The notes beneath the pieces are model-generated. The model worked only from the letters and a program-made list of their open reading frames with translations, searched no databases and was not told the DNA's origin. DNA of 64,000 nt from Paenibacillus sp. BK033 (GTDB lineage: Bacteria > Bacillota > Bacilli > Paenibacillales > Paenibacillaceae), in assembly GCF_004345425.1 (NCBI RefSeq), contig NZ_SLVP01000009.1, positions 149,689 to 213,688 of the forward strand, in the 5' to 3' direction. The position numbers and the translations under genes are program-made. Below are positions 17,702-26,245 of this stretch, in pieces. The stretch's first letter is position 1; every line of letters starts with the position of its first letter.

Positions 17702-18616
17702 ATGGAAGAGAATATCGTAGAATCCAGAAGCATTCGGACAGATGCGAGCGAAGTCATTGTCAGAACGTTTGGTTACGTCGTGATTTCCATCTTTGCGCTT
17801 TGCTGCTTGCTGCCATTCCTCCTTATCTTGGGTACATCGTTTACCACGGAGTCGGCTATCAAGAAATTTGGCTTTAACTTCTGGCCGAAGGAATTCAGTA
17901 CCTTTGCTTACAAGATCGTATTCGAAAATCCCGATATCATCGTAGGTTCCTATATTGTAACGATTCTGCTTACCTTAGTGGGTACGGCAATCGGCTTGTT
18001 CCTTGTAGCGATGACCGGTTATGCGCTGCAGCGTCCGGACTTTGGTTACCGGAACGGGATCTCGTTCTTTATCTACTTTACAACCTTGTTCTCCGGCGGT
18101 CTTGTTCCTTTCTACCTGCTTGTGACTCAATATTTGAGCTTGAAGGACAATTATTTGGCCGTCTTGCTGCCAGGGCTTCTGAGTCCGTTCCTGATCATCA
18201 TGATGAAAAGCTTTGTTCGCTCCATCCCGCATGCCATTACGGAATCGGCCAAAATCGACGGAGCAGGGGACTTTACGATTTTCCTGCGGCTGATCTTGCC
18301 GATGACGACACCGGCTCTTGCGACAATCGGTTTGTTCATCGCGCTTGGTTACTGGAATGAATGGTACAACTCGATGTTGTTCCTGTCGCCGAATATGGAG
18401 TATCGTCCGCTTCAGCTCTTCCTGTATAACGTTGTTACCAGCGCCGACTTTGTCCGGAACTCCGCAGCAGCTTCCAACGTCTCGCTTCGGGATGTGCCGC
18501 TCGAGTCCATGAAAATGGCAACGGCCGTTGTTGCAACCGGACCTGTAATCATGTTCTATCCTTTCGTGCAACGCTACTTCATTAAAGGGATTACGGTAGG
18601 CGCAGTTAAAGGTTGA
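17702..18616 (+). CDS. Sugar ABC transporter permease (YtcP/UgpE-like)
   Basis: The second membrane subunit, 304 residues with six predicted helices. TSFTTESAIKKFGFNFWPKE and the EAA loop ESAKIDGAGDFTIFLRLILP place it in the YtcP/LplC group that partners LplB-type permeases. The C-terminus YPFVQRYFIKGITVGAVKG is the standard ending of the family. The GGGGTG ribosome site sits between the two permease genes. Two small hairpins without a T tract (18625-18638 and 18650-18660) follow it before the binding-protein gene and may protect or attenuate the mRNA. Confidence 0.92.
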   Translation: MEENIVESRSIRTDASEVIVRTFGYVVISIFALCCLLPFLLILGTSFTTESAIKKFGFNFWPKEFSTFAYKIVFENPDIIVGSYIVTILLTLVGTAIGLFLVAMTGYALQRPDFGYRNGISFFIYFTTLFSGGLVPFYLLVTQYLSLKDNYLAVLLPGLLSPFLIIMMKSFVRSIPHAITESAKIDGAGDFTIFLRLILPMTTPALATIGLFIALGYWNEWYNSMLFLSPNMEYRPLQLFLYNVVTSADFVRNSAAASNVSLRDVPLESMKMATAVVATGPVIMFYPFVQRYFIKGITVGAVKG

Positions 18617-18689
18617 TGTGCCGAAGGCCACAGGGCCTCTTCACATAACGGGCAAAGCCCGATAAATGAAAAACAAAGGGGAGACGTGC

Positions 18690-20309
18690 ATGTTTAAGAA
18701 AAGTTCCGCAATCCTGCTGTCTATCTTGATGGCTTCCAGCTTGGCAGCCTGCTCCGGTAATAACAACAAAGACAACAAACCAGCAGACTCCAACAAACCA
18801 AGCAACAGCGCAAGCACAAACACCAACGCATCGACGAATACGGGCGGCGATACCGCGGTGGATACTTCCAAATTCGTGAAAATCACTTATCTCGTGCTGG
18901 GTAACAAACCTACGAACGGTCAGTTCGAGAAGGTGCTTGGTGAAGTGAACAAAATCATGAAGGAAAAAATCAACGCCGAGCTGGAATGGAAATGGATTGA
19001 ATGGACGGACTGGCAAACGAAATACAACCTTGCCCTTGCATCCGGCGAACCAATCGATCTGATTACGATCGGTACCGACTGGCTCGATACATGGGGCAAC
19101 GCTCAACGCGGCGCCTTCATGAACCTGGATGATCTGCTTCCTAAATATGCGCCTCAAACCTTTAATTCGATTCCGCAAGAAGATTGGGCAGAATCCAAAT
19201 ACAACGGCAAAATCGTCCTCATTCCTGAAGATCAATATACGCAATGGGTTAACCATGGCTTCTTCTACCGCGGCGACTGGGCAAAAGAAGCAGGCATTAC
19301 GGAGCCAATCAAAGACTGGGAAGGCATCGGCAAATACCTGCAATACATCAAGGACAACAAGCCTGACGTCATTCCTTGGGACGCGGTTTCCGGAACGAGC
19401 ACATTCGGCGGCTTCGATACTTCCTACACGGATAACCTCGAACTGCCGATCTCGACAGGTTACCTGCCGGTATTCACAGCGAAATCCTATGATGAGAAGT
19501 ACACAATCAATAGCCCTGTCTTCGAAGATACGATGGTGAAATACGCAACGATGATGAAAGAATGGGCAGACAAAGGGTTCTGGCGCGAAGACGTGCTGAA
19601 CAACAAAAACGATACGCGTGCTTCGCTGCGTGCGGGCCTGACAGGCATGGACCAGCATCATACGCAAACGTTCGGCGGTCTCCGCGTTCAAATGGATAAA
19701 GACCAACCGGGCTCCGACCTGCAAATGTTCCCGTTTGCCCGCCAAGGCGGCAACAACCTGCTTGAGCTGTCCATCACGCACGGCGGTACTTCCGTCGGCG
19801 CACACAGCAAAAACCCTGAGCGCGCTCTGATGGCATACGACCTGATCCGCAACGACGAGCAAATTTACCACCTGCTTAACTACGGTATCGAAGGCGTGCA
19901 ATACGAAGTCAAAGACGGCAAACGTCAACAACCAGCCGGCTACGACGAAACAAAAGACGGCTTCTACTCCGACTTCTGGGGCGGCCGTGTCGACAAATTC
20001 GAGATTCCAAGCGTAACGACATGGGATCAGCTCGAAGAAACGTATTACGCTGAGTATGACAAAATCAAAAAGCCTTATCCGTACGGCCAATTCGTATTCG
20101 ACAAAACGCCGGTTGAAGCCGAGCTGACAGCGATTACGCAAGTAACCGGCGAGATGGGCCCGGCTATTGCTTACGGTAAAGCAGGCGACCCTGTGAAAGC
20201 GGTCGATCAATTCCGCAGCAAGCTGAAAACAGCCGGCTACGATAAAGTTCTTGCCGAGCTGCAAAAACAAATGGATGCATACAAAGCAAAAATGGAATCC
20301 GGTCAATAA
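18690..20309 (+). CDS. Extracellular sugar-binding lipoprotein of the ABC importer
   Basis: I start at ATG 18690 (AAGGGGAGA upstream). The lipobox SLAAC is followed by an Asn/Ser/Thr-rich linker of about 45 residues and a large binding-protein domain with ITYLVLGNKPTN at its beginning. The length of about 539 residues matches the LipO/YtcQ group that works with LplB and YtcP permeases. It captures the substrate outside the membrane. Its codon choice is more biased (many aaa, gac, aac, ctg codons) than that of its neighbours, as expected for the most highly expressed gene of the operon. Confidence 0.92.
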   Translation: MFKKSSAILLSILMASSLAACSGNNNKDNKPADSNKPSNSASTNTNASTNTGGDTAVDTSKFVKITYLVLGNKPTNGQFEKVLGEVNKIMKEKINAELEWKWIEWTDWQTKYNLALASGEPIDLITIGTDWLDTWGNAQRGAFMNLDDLLPKYAPQTFNSIPQEDWAESKYNGKIVLIPEDQYTQWVNHGFFYRGDWAKEAGITEPIKDWEGIGKYLQYIKDNKPDVIPWDAVSGTSTFGGFDTSYTDNLELPISTGYLPVFTAKSYDEKYTINSPVFEDTMVKYATMMKEWADKGFWREDVLNNKNDTRASLRAGLTGMDQHHTQTFGGLRVQMDKDQPGSDLQMFPFARQGGNNLLELSITHGGTSVGAHSKNPERALMAYDLIRNDEQIYHLLNYGIEGVQYEVKDGKRQQPAGYDETKDGFYSDFWGGRVDKFEIPSVTTWDQLEETYYAEYDKIKKPYPYGQFVFDKTPVEAELTAITQVTGEMGPAIAYGKAGDPVKAVDQFRSKLKTAGYDKVLAELQKQMDAYKAKMESGQ

Positions 20310-20322
20310 GCAAGGAAGAAAG

Positions 20323-20360
20323 CCGGGATTGGACGCGAAGCGTCTGATCCCGGTTTTTTA
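20323..20360 (+). terminator. Intrinsic terminator of the GH35/ABC operon
   Basis: Outer arms CCGGGAT (20323-20329) and ATCCCGG (20347-20353) and inner arms GACGC/GCGTC with a GAA loop, followed by six T residues. Confidence 0.92.
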
Positions 20361-20396
20361 ATTATATGCAGCGATAGAGGCGTGATAAATGTTTAC

Positions 20397-20867
20397 TCAC
20401 GGCTTGGCCGGAATAAGGATGTCGATTCTGGCATCCTGCCGGTCCAGGGAGTAGATGTCATTCCAATACTCGATATCGATGGGCCTAACGCCAAACGTGC
20501 TATTGATGTAATCATACGTATCGCCAACCTCCGACTCGGCCCCTTCATGAATGATCCTGATATATGATCCTGAAGGCAGAGTGTAGGAGGTCATGCCGTC
20601 AGGTATATCCTCAAATGCGCTAACCTCGAAAGCGACTACATGCTGGTAGGGGGTGTCATGCGTCCATTGTCCATCCTGGTTATAGATCTGAATCAAATAA
20701 ATGCCTTCTTTATTCCGGTTCCGCAGCTCATTCCCGCGTGCGGCCAATTGTTCACGCAATACGCCAACAATGCGGGACTGCAGAACGCTGTTCAGGCTTT
20801 CTTTAATCGAATATCCAATCAGCTTGAGCTCTTCTTGCTCAATTCTGTCGATCTGATACGTGCTCAA
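20397..20867 (-). CDS. GyrI-like/AraC effector-binding domain protein
   Basis: A 156-residue single-domain protein of the GyrI-like small-molecule-binding type. It begins MSTYQIDRIEQEELKLIGYSIK, with an AFEVSAFEDIPDGMTSYTLP strand pattern and a C-terminal PIDIEYWNDIY, the segment that carries the conserved Glu of the effector-binding fold. There is no DNA-binding domain. Start is TTG at 20867, with GGAGGG eight bases upstream. Stand-alone members sequester ligands or hydrolyse cyclopropanoid toxins; the ligand here is unknown. The gene is transcribed alone, towards the ABC operon terminator. Confidence 0.8.
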   Translation of the reverse strand: MSTYQIDRIEQEELKLIGYSIKESLNSVLQSRIVGVLREQLAARGNELRNRNKEGIYLIQIYNQDGQWTHDTPYQHVVAFEVSAFEDIPDGMTSYTLPSGSYIRIIHEGAESEVGDTYDYINSTFGVRPIDIEYWNDIYSLDRQDARIDILIPAKP

Positions 20868-21070
20868 TGTTTATATCCCTCCAGACATGGTAAATATAAC
20901 CATAATTAGAATAACGAATATACGTTCGCTTGTAAAGGATAATTTTGAACATAACGTTTACGTTGACGTTAATATTGTTGAGGAGTATGCTTATTATGAA
21001 ACCATGTTTGAACAAGCTTGGAAGTGGGTATTAAGAAGTTAGGGATCACATTTTGAAGGAGGCATCTCTT

Positions 21071-21493
21071 ATGTACAATCATATCCTTGTTCCCGTCGAT
21101 GGTTCGAAACAGGCAAGCAAAGCTCTTGATCACGCGATAAATCTGGTGAAGGCGATAAACGCACCGATTCGGCTGTCTGTTATCCATGTTACGGGGCGTG
21201 TCGCGATGAGTCAGGCTTTTGTTTATGTGGATGTGGGGGAGATGCTGGAGAAGGAAGAGAACGAAGTGCTCTCCGCAGCCGCTGCGCAGCTGAGAGACTC
21301 CGGAATAGATTACACGCTGCTTCGGGCCGACGGTGATCCATCCACTCTGATTTGCACGACCGCGAAGGAGCGGAGCTGCGACCTGATCGTTATGGGCAGC
21401 CGCGGCGTTGGACTTGTCTCGGAAATTTTGCTCGGCAGCGTCAGCCATGGGGTATCCCAGCATGCTCACTGTCCGGTCCTGCTTGTAAAATAA
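21071..21493 (+). CDS. Universal stress protein (UspA family)
   Basis: A 140-residue single Usp domain. It begins with ILVPVDGSKQASKAL and ends with the ATP-binding loop GSRGVGLVSEILLGSV, an exact G-2X-G-9X-G(S/T) motif, so it should bind ATP. The start ATG 21071 follows GAAGGAGG; the upstream TTG at 21053 would place the ribosome site inside the gene. A possible promoter TTGACG-N17-TATGCT lies at 20963-20991. A symmetrical element AACGT-N8-ACGTT covers part of it and could be a MerR-type operator. Physiological role unspecified. Confidence 0.93.
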   Translation: MYNHILVPVDGSKQASKALDHAINLVKAINAPIRLSVIHVTGRVAMSQAFVYVDVGEMLEKEENEVLSAAAAQLRDSGIDYTLLRADGDPSTLICTTAKERSCDLIVMGSRGVGLVSEILLGSVSHGVSQHAHCPVLLVK

Positions 21494-21507
21494 TAAACGT
21501 AAAGTAA

Positions 21508-21533
21508 AAGGCTGCCCGCGGGCAGCCTTTTTA
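21508..21533 (+). terminator. Intrinsic terminator after the Usp gene
   Basis: A perfect palindrome with arms AAGGCTGCCC/GGGCAGCCTT ending in a T run. The flanks AAAGTAA/TTACTTT extend the pairing, so it can work in both directions. Confidence 0.9.
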
Positions 21534-21535
21534 CT

Positions 21536-21695
21536 TTTTCCGATCCGTTAACGATCTGGCGCATCGTTAAGAGATCGGAAAATCAGCTTTCGTCGTGCCT
21601 AACGATGCGGCAAATCGCTAAGCCGCCGGAAACTAACCGAATTCGCTCCATATCGCACAAAAGCAGCTCTCTTAACGATGCGGTGCATCGTTAAG
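21536..21695. repeat. Array of three related palindromic repeats
   Basis: Three copies of a hairpin with the core TAACGAT-N7-ATCGTTA lie at 21548-21570, 21600-21620 and 21671-21695; the middle one has one changed arm base. The first is embedded in a longer palindrome with outer arms TTTTCCGATC (21536-21545) and GATCGGAAAA (21573-21582). The copies share the loop theme gcggtgc/ctggcgc/gcggcaa. They sit between the convergent Usp and Nif3 genes and look like dispersed short palindromic repeats. Confidence 0.8.
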
Positions 21696-21707
21696 CTAGA
21701 TCCTCCG

Positions 21708-22502
21708 CTATACGATCCGGAAGATCGGCTTGATCGGCAAAAACTCCACCCGAATTTCCGGATACCGCAGCTTCAACTCCTCGCTTAACGCGCGCATGCC
21801 CGGCTCTTCGCTTTCCGCGTGGCCTAGGGTCAGCAAGGCTTTTGCCCGGCCTTGATGCGCGGCATCCCGGATATATTCCGGCGTTTCCCATTCCGGACCT
21901 TCCCCAACGATGAGCAGATCGAGGTTATGCTCGCGCATAAACGGAATAGCGGTTGAAGCGCCTCCCCGGTAACCGACCAGTATGCCTGCCCGGCTCACAA
22001 GAGCCGAGGAATCACCGGTAATACGCAGGAACGGCATACCAAGCTTTTGCTTCACATGCGCGGCAACCTCCGTAACGGTCATAGACGGAAGCTCGAGAAT
22101 GGCGGCGATAGGAAGCATTTCCGCCAAGCTTGATTCCCATTCCAACGCGGACAATAAGCCCGTCATAATAATGTCCGGCTGCTTCTTATGGCAGTAATCA
22201 TGGTACCGGAAAATCGCGATCCCGCTGTCTTCGATCAGCTTCAGCTTTTGCGCAAAAACCGGATCGTTTCCGGTCAGCTTCTCATCATGCCGATGGGTGT
22301 AAGAAAGGGGCTCATGCGCGATAAGAAGATTAGCTCCCGCCGCGACGGCCTTTTCAATTACCTCCTGGGTTGGCATGAAGGATACGGCAATTCCGGTTAC
22401 CTCGGTATCGGGCTGGCCGGCCATCAGAACATCCACCGTGTCAGGAATCGGGGGAACCGATGATCGCAAGGCATCCATAATAGTCTGAACCGTAGTTGAC
22501 AT
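21708..22502 (-). CDS. Nif3-like dinuclear metal centre protein
   Basis: A 264-residue member of the Nif3/YqfO/YbgI family, which forms toroidal hexamers with a two-metal site. Metal-ligand motifs are visible: LIAHEPLSYTH near residue 60 (His62), YRYHDYCHKK-like IFRYHDYCHK around 98-108 and LLIVGEGPEWETPEY in the C-terminal half; ALLTLGHAESEEPGM carries the late His/Glu pair. The molecular function of the family is disputed (metal homeostasis or hydrolase). It lies three bases after the YdeI-family gene and so is probably co-transcribed with it. Confidence 0.88.
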   Translation of the reverse strand: MSTTVQTIMDALRSSVPPIPDTVDVLMAGQPDTEVTGIAVSFMPTQEVIEKAVAAGANLLIAHEPLSYTHRHDEKLTGNDPVFAQKLKLIEDSGIAIFRYHDYCHKKQPDIIMTGLLSALEWESSLAEMLPIAAILELPSMTVTEVAAHVKQKLGMPFLRITGDSSALVSRAGILVGYRGGASTAIPFMREHNLDLLIVGEGPEWETPEYIRDAAHQGRAKALLTLGHAESEEPGMRALSEELKLRYPEIRVEFLPIKPIFRIV

Positions 22503-22504
22503 AA

Positions 22505-23101
22505 TTAAGATCCGTCCTTTTTGCTTGGATAAATTTTCTCGCCCTTCTCCAGCATCTCTATAAATTGCCGAATCTTCTTCACCCGCGTTTCTTGCTTTTT
22601 GGCATTGTGAATGCGGAACAGAATCGCATACCTGTTCTGCTTGTCCAGCGTCTCGAAAAACTGCTGAGCCTTCTCGCTGCGCGCCAGCTCAAGGGCGAAA
22701 TCCTCCGGAATGGCAGCGTTAGACTGCGATTCGTAAGCTTTGTCCCATAAGCCGTTCTGCTTGGCTATTTCGATGGCCTTAAGACCGCTTGGCTGCATTT
22801 TGCCGGCAGCGAGAAGGGCTTCGGCTTTATCCTTATTAATCTGCGACCAGATGCTTTTTGGACCTCTTGGCGAAAATCGCTGAATCCAGCTTTCTTCGTC
22901 ATGCTTTCTTTTATGGCTGTCGATCCAGCCGTAGCATAAGGCAACGTCCAGCGCTTCATGGTAAGTAACCGAGGGGCTGGCAGCATTTTTTTTCGAAATC
23001 TGCAGCCAAATGCCGGACGACTGATCGTATTGCTCGGCGAGCCATCGCTCGAAAGCCGGCTGATCGGGGAAGTGGAGAATAGGCAGCTCATTTGTGCTCA
23101 T
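22505..23101 (-). CDS. YdeI/OmpD-associated family protein
   Basis: I start at ATG 23101 (MSTNELPILHFPD), seven to ten bases after AAAGGAG; the longer frame from 23137 would include the ribosome site. The 198-residue protein has the family blocks SVTYHEALDVALCYGWID, IQRFSPRGPKSIWSQIN and a basic C-terminus RIHNAKKQETRVKKI. The family has been linked to bacteriocin and peptide resistance in Bacillus and Salmonella, but the mechanism is unknown. It precedes the Nif3 gene with only three bases between. Confidence 0.87.
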   Translation of the reverse strand: MSTNELPILHFPDQPAFERWLAEQYDQSSGIWLQISKKNAASPSVTYHEALDVALCYGWIDSHKRKHDEESWIQRFSPRGPKSIWSQINKDKAEALLAAGKMQPSGLKAIEIAKQNGLWDKAYESQSNAAIPEDFALELARSEKAQQFFETLDKQNRYAILFRIHNAKKQETRVKKIRQFIEMLEKGEKIYPSKKDGS

Positions 23102-23246
23102 TGTACAAAACTCCTTTATGCCGTTTCCTTCCAACATTATAGCATTGTCGCACCAACCTTATAAGTCTTGAGTTTACAAACTTTTCCTATAAAATGAGGG
23201 TACCATCGCCCATGAAGCGTGGATGACGAAAGCGGGGAGCGGACCA

Positions 23247-23687
23247 ATGAGCCAAGTTAGAGCTATTCGGGAGCATGAACTGCAGGAGCTTCTGGATTTA
23301 TACCGTCATTTGATTCCGAACGATCCGGTGCTTCGGGCGGCGGATGTTCAAGAATTGTGGAATCAGATCCGTGCGGATCGCAATATGCACTATCTCGTCG
23401 TCGAAGCGGAAGGCCGGATTGCTGCAGCCTGCGTGCTGATTATTATTCCGAATTTAACAAGAGGGGCAAGGCCATACGGACTGATCGAAAACGTGGTAAC
23501 CCATTCCGATTTCCGCAGAAAAGGTTACGGAACCGACGTATTGCGCGAGGCGCTTGCTATCGCCTGGAAGCAAAATTGCTACAAGGTGATGCTGCTGACG
23601 AGCTCCAAGCAGGAGGGCACCCTTACTTTTTACGAAAAGGCCGGTTTTGTAAAAGGGATTAAAACGGGGTTTATCGCGAAGCCGTAA
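23247..23687 (+). CDS. GNAT-family N-acetyltransferase
   Basis: About 146 residues from ATG 23247, eight bases after GGGGA. The acetyl-CoA-binding motif A is clear: IENVVTHSDFRRKGYGTDVL (R/QxxGxG/A pattern, here RRKGYG), then a helix and the C-terminal FYEKAGFVKGIKTGF. Substrate cannot be read from the sequence. It stands alone between divergent YdeI and the following membrane-protein gene. Confidence 0.88.
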   Translation: MSQVRAIREHELQELLDLYRHLIPNDPVLRAADVQELWNQIRADRNMHYLVVEAEGRIAAACVLIIIPNLTRGARPYGLIENVVTHSDFRRKGYGTDVLREALAIAWKQNCYKVMLLTSSKQEGTLTFYEKAGFVKGIKTGFIAKP

Positions 23688-23709
23688 CCAGAAGGTTAGG
23701 AGGGTTAAA

Positions 23710-24234
23710 TTGAAAACCGCTAAACGATTAACGAGCATAATCGTGTATGGCTGTCTGATCATCGTAATCGGGATTGCCGCCGCAGCTGGTATATGGTATC
23801 AGCAAACGGAGCCGCTTAATATCGACGGGCTGTCCACCTTTACGCCCCCTGTCGGAAAACCTCCGGAGTATGTTGTTGGTCTGGTGAACAAGGGGCTCCG
23901 GAAAATCGATATCGTTAGCGTAACGATTAACGGAACTTCCCCATCCGGCCCCGTGCAGCTAGGCATTACTTATGATTCCGGGCAGTTTGTGCAGGTCATG
24001 CCTGAACCTGTTCCGGAAATCGAATTTATGGGAATACGCGATTCATCCATTTACCCGGCTCTTGCCGGTGACGAGTTAACGAAGGCCATTAACAAAAAAG
24101 CCCATACGCCTATTCTCTACGGAATTCGTTTTTCCGCTGAGGAGGGAACGGTTCAAAGCGTTACGGTTAAATATAAGTATCTGGGGTTTACGAAAAAGCT
24201 TACGGTTACGAGATGGTTTGATAACAACCATTAA
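23710..24234 (+). CDS. Unknown membrane-anchored protein
   Basis: A 174-residue protein with a single N-terminal hydrophobic helix (residues 9-28), then an extracytoplasmic domain rich in beta strands (YVVGLVNKGLRKIDIVSVTI; VQSVTVKYKYLGFTKKL). The start is TTG at 23710, after TTAGGAGGG. I do not recognise a family, and no catalytic motif is visible. It follows the GNAT gene by 22 bases and may be co-transcribed with it; a lipoprotein gene of similar size follows. Confidence 0.7.
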   Translation: MKTAKRLTSIIVYGCLIIVIGIAAAAGIWYQQTEPLNIDGLSTFTPPVGKPPEYVVGLVNKGLRKIDIVSVTINGTSPSGPVQLGITYDSGQFVQVMPEPVPEIEFMGIRDSSIYPALAGDELTKAINKKAHTPILYGIRFSAEEGTVQSVTVKYKYLGFTKKLTVTRWFDNNH

Positions 24235-24245
24235 GCCTGCAAGAG

Positions 24246-24323
24246 CTACGTTGGATTTCGTGCAGCGTAATGCAGCGTTTTGACTTGGCAGCACGGTCTA
24301 CGCTGGATTTTCTGCAGGATAAT
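24246..24323 (+). repeat. Imperfect direct repeat, two 26-bp units
   Basis: Unit 1 (24246-24271, beginning CTACGTTGGATTT) and unit 2 (24298-24323, beginning CTACGCTGGATTT) match at 21 of 26 positions and are 52 bp apart, start to start. They lie between two genes of unknown function. Short TGCAG-centred repeats of this look are common in Paenibacillus intergenic DNA, as far as I recall. Confidence 0.65.
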
Positions 24324-24364
24324 CAGCTTTGGGTTTAATGCCCATAAAGGAGGCTTCATAAAAG

Positions 24365-24886
24365 TTGAGGGGAATTATTGTTTTATTGGCCGTATCATTC
24401 ATGCTGTTAAGCGGATGCTCCAGCGGGGAAGCGGGAGATTCTTCGTTATTGGATGACATCAAGCGCAGCATGGACAAGGCAAAGGTGAAGGCGGACGAGA
24501 TTGTTCACGTGGAAGTGGTGAAGGACGGATTCCAGGTGTTTTATCGCGATGGCGAGGGACTTAACACGGGATTTGCGAAAAATGACGCTGCTGCAAAGTG
24601 GACAATGCTTTCACAGGAAACAAACAATCTAAAGCCGGAAGCCGGCCTCTCCTGGAGCGCTATTAATAAAGAGGGCCTGCATATGCACTTTTTCTATGGC
24701 GTTCTTGCCAATCCGGATATCGCCAGGGTGATTACGAAGAAACCGGACGGCTCGCTCGAGAAATCAGCCAAAATCATTACAACCGACACAGGCATAAGAC
24801 TTTGGTTCACCTACTACGATAAGCAGGTCGACGCGCCGATGGACATCGTCGGACTAGATAATGGCGGACATCAGATTTATCCCTGA
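24365..24886 (+). CDS. Predicted lipoprotein, function unknown
   Basis: A 173-residue lipoprotein with lipobox MLLSGC (Cys18) after a short hydrophobic signal. Start is TTG at 24365; AAAGGAGG lies upstream at 24346-24353. The mature domain has HVEVVKDGFQVFYRDGEGLN and a C-terminal half with TGIRLWFTYYDKQV. I do not recognise the family and see no enzyme motif. It is probably a single-gene unit exposed on the outside of the membrane. Confidence 0.7.
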   Translation: MRGIIVLLAVSFMLLSGCSSGEAGDSSLLDDIKRSMDKAKVKADEIVHVEVVKDGFQVFYRDGEGLNTGFAKNDAAAKWTMLSQETNNLKPEAGLSWSAINKEGLHMHFFYGVLANPDIARVITKKPDGSLEKSAKIITTDTGIRLWFTYYDKQVDAPMDIVGLDNGGHQIYP

Positions 24887-24917
24887 ATGATGAATTTCAC
24901 ATATCGTTCTGATTTGG

Positions 24918-24960
24918 TGTGATTGGAATCACATCGGCGGGCTGCCATCTTTCGTATACT
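24918..24960 (+). promoter_or_regulatory. FNR/CRP-type box and -10 of the hmp promoter
   Basis: TGTGATTGGAATCACA (24918-24933) fits the FNR/CRP consensus TGTGA-N6-TCACA, with symmetry extending to TGTGATT/AATCACA. The -10 box TATACT is at 24955-24960. With a start point near 24967 the box centre falls at about -41.5, the class II activator position, and there is no good -35 box. This predicts activation of hmp by a Crp/Fnr-family protein. Confidence 0.75.
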
Positions 24961-24997
24961 CGGATCATAACAAGTTGAAGAAAGCGGGGAGAGCTTC

Positions 24998-26236
24998 ATG
25001 CTGAATGAAAACACGATAGCCATTATTAAATCGACTGTACCGGTGCTTGAGGTTCACGGGACGGCCATTACGAAAAGGTTCTATCAATTATTGTTTACGA
25101 GTCATCCCGAGCTTATGAATGTATTTAACCATGCCAACCAAAGACAGGGCAAACAGCAGACCGCGCTTGCGAATGCCGTTTACGCCGCTGCCCTTTACAT
25201 CGATAAACTTGAAACCATCCTGCCTGCCGTAAAGCAAATCGCGCACAAACATCGGAGCCTTGGCATTACGGCAGACCAATATCCGATTGTCGGCCAAAAC
25301 CTGCTGCAGGCCATTAAAGAAGTGCTCGGCGATGCCGCAACCGACGAAATTCTGAATGCATGGGCCGAAGCATACGGCGTTATCGCGAATGTGTTTATTA
25401 GCGTCGAAGCGGAGATGTACAAGGAAGCTGAAGAGCAGCAAGGAGGCTGGGCGGGTTACCGGGCATTCCGCATCCAGCGTAAAGTTCAGGAGAGTAATGT
25501 CATTACCTCCTTCTACCTGGTGCCGGAGGACGGCGGAGCGATTGCATCGTTTGAGCCGGGGCAATACGTGAGCGTGAAGATGGACATTCCCAATCAGAAG
25601 AACATTCATATCCGTCAATACAGTCTGTCGGATGCGCCTGGCAAGCCGTATTACCGGATCTCGGTCAAAAGAGAGGATTCGCAGCCAGGCAAGGATGCCG
25701 GCGTCGTCTCGGTTTACCTGCATGAGCAGGTGAAGGAAGGCGAGCTGCTCTGGCTATCGGCACCGGCCGGAGATTTCACGCTTGATCTGAAGGATACGCG
25801 TCCAGTGGTATTGATCAGCGGCGGTGTAGGCTTGACGCCGATGGTCAGCATGCTGAATACGCTTGTGGATACGAAATCTAATCGTCCAATTACTTTCATT
25901 CATGCGGCGCAAAACGGGCAGTTCCATGCTCTTAAGCAGCAGGTAGAGGAGAAGGCGGCCCAGGCAGCGCAAGCCAAAGCTTATTGGTGCTATGCGCAGC
26001 CAACCGAGCAGGATGCAGGAGCATACCACAAAGAAGGCTACGTGGACCTACCTTGGCTGCAGGAAATTATTCCGTCCAAGGATGCCGTGTTCTACTTCTG
26101 CGGACCAACGCCGTTTATGGCTCATATCAACCGCCAGCTTCTCGAGTGGGGAGTTCCTGCGTCCGATATTCATTACGAATTCTTTGGGCCAAAGGGCAGT
26201 CTGGACGAGACGGAAAAAGAAGCGGTTGCCAAATAA
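24998..26236 (+). CDS. hmp: Flavohemoprotein (nitric oxide dioxygenase)
   Basis: It oxidises NO to nitrate with O2 and NAD(P)H and protects against nitrosative stress. The 412-residue protein has an N-terminal globin (1-140) with Tyr29 (TKRFYQ), Gln53 and the proximal His85 (IAHKHRSL), then an FAD-binding barrel (about 150-255; IRQYSLSD) and an NAD-binding domain (VVLISGGVGLTPMVSML; FYFCGPTPFM). All catalytic positions are present and the length is normal. A CRP/FNR-type box sits at the activator position of its promoter, and a Crp/Fnr-family gene lies convergently nine bases downstream. Confidence 0.96.
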   Translation: MLNENTIAIIKSTVPVLEVHGTAITKRFYQLLFTSHPELMNVFNHANQRQGKQQTALANAVYAAALYIDKLETILPAVKQIAHKHRSLGITADQYPIVGQNLLQAIKEVLGDAATDEILNAWAEAYGVIANVFISVEAEMYKEAEEQQGGWAGYRAFRIQRKVQESNVITSFYLVPEDGGAIASFEPGQYVSVKMDIPNQKNIHIRQYSLSDAPGKPYYRISVKREDSQPGKDAGVVSVYLHEQVKEGELLWLSAPAGDFTLDLKDTRPVVLISGGVGLTPMVSMLNTLVDTKSNRPITFIHAAQNGQFHALKQQVEEKAAQAAQAKAYWCYAQPTEQDAGAYHKEGYVDLPWLQEIIPSKDAVFYFCGPTPFMAHINRQLLEWGVPASDIHYEFFGPKGSLDETEKEAVAK

Positions 26237-26245
26237 TCAGCTGGA

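Noticed and set aside
18606..20306. A 566-codon minus-strand frame opposite the sugar-binding lipoprotein gene
   Set aside because: Long but an antisense shadow of a highly codon-biased gene; no ribosome site, no recognisable domain.
20860..21042. A 60-codon plus-strand frame between the GyrI-like gene and the Usp gene
   Set aside because: It overlaps the start and ribosome site of the minus-strand gene, has no ribosome site of its own and covers the likely Usp promoter.
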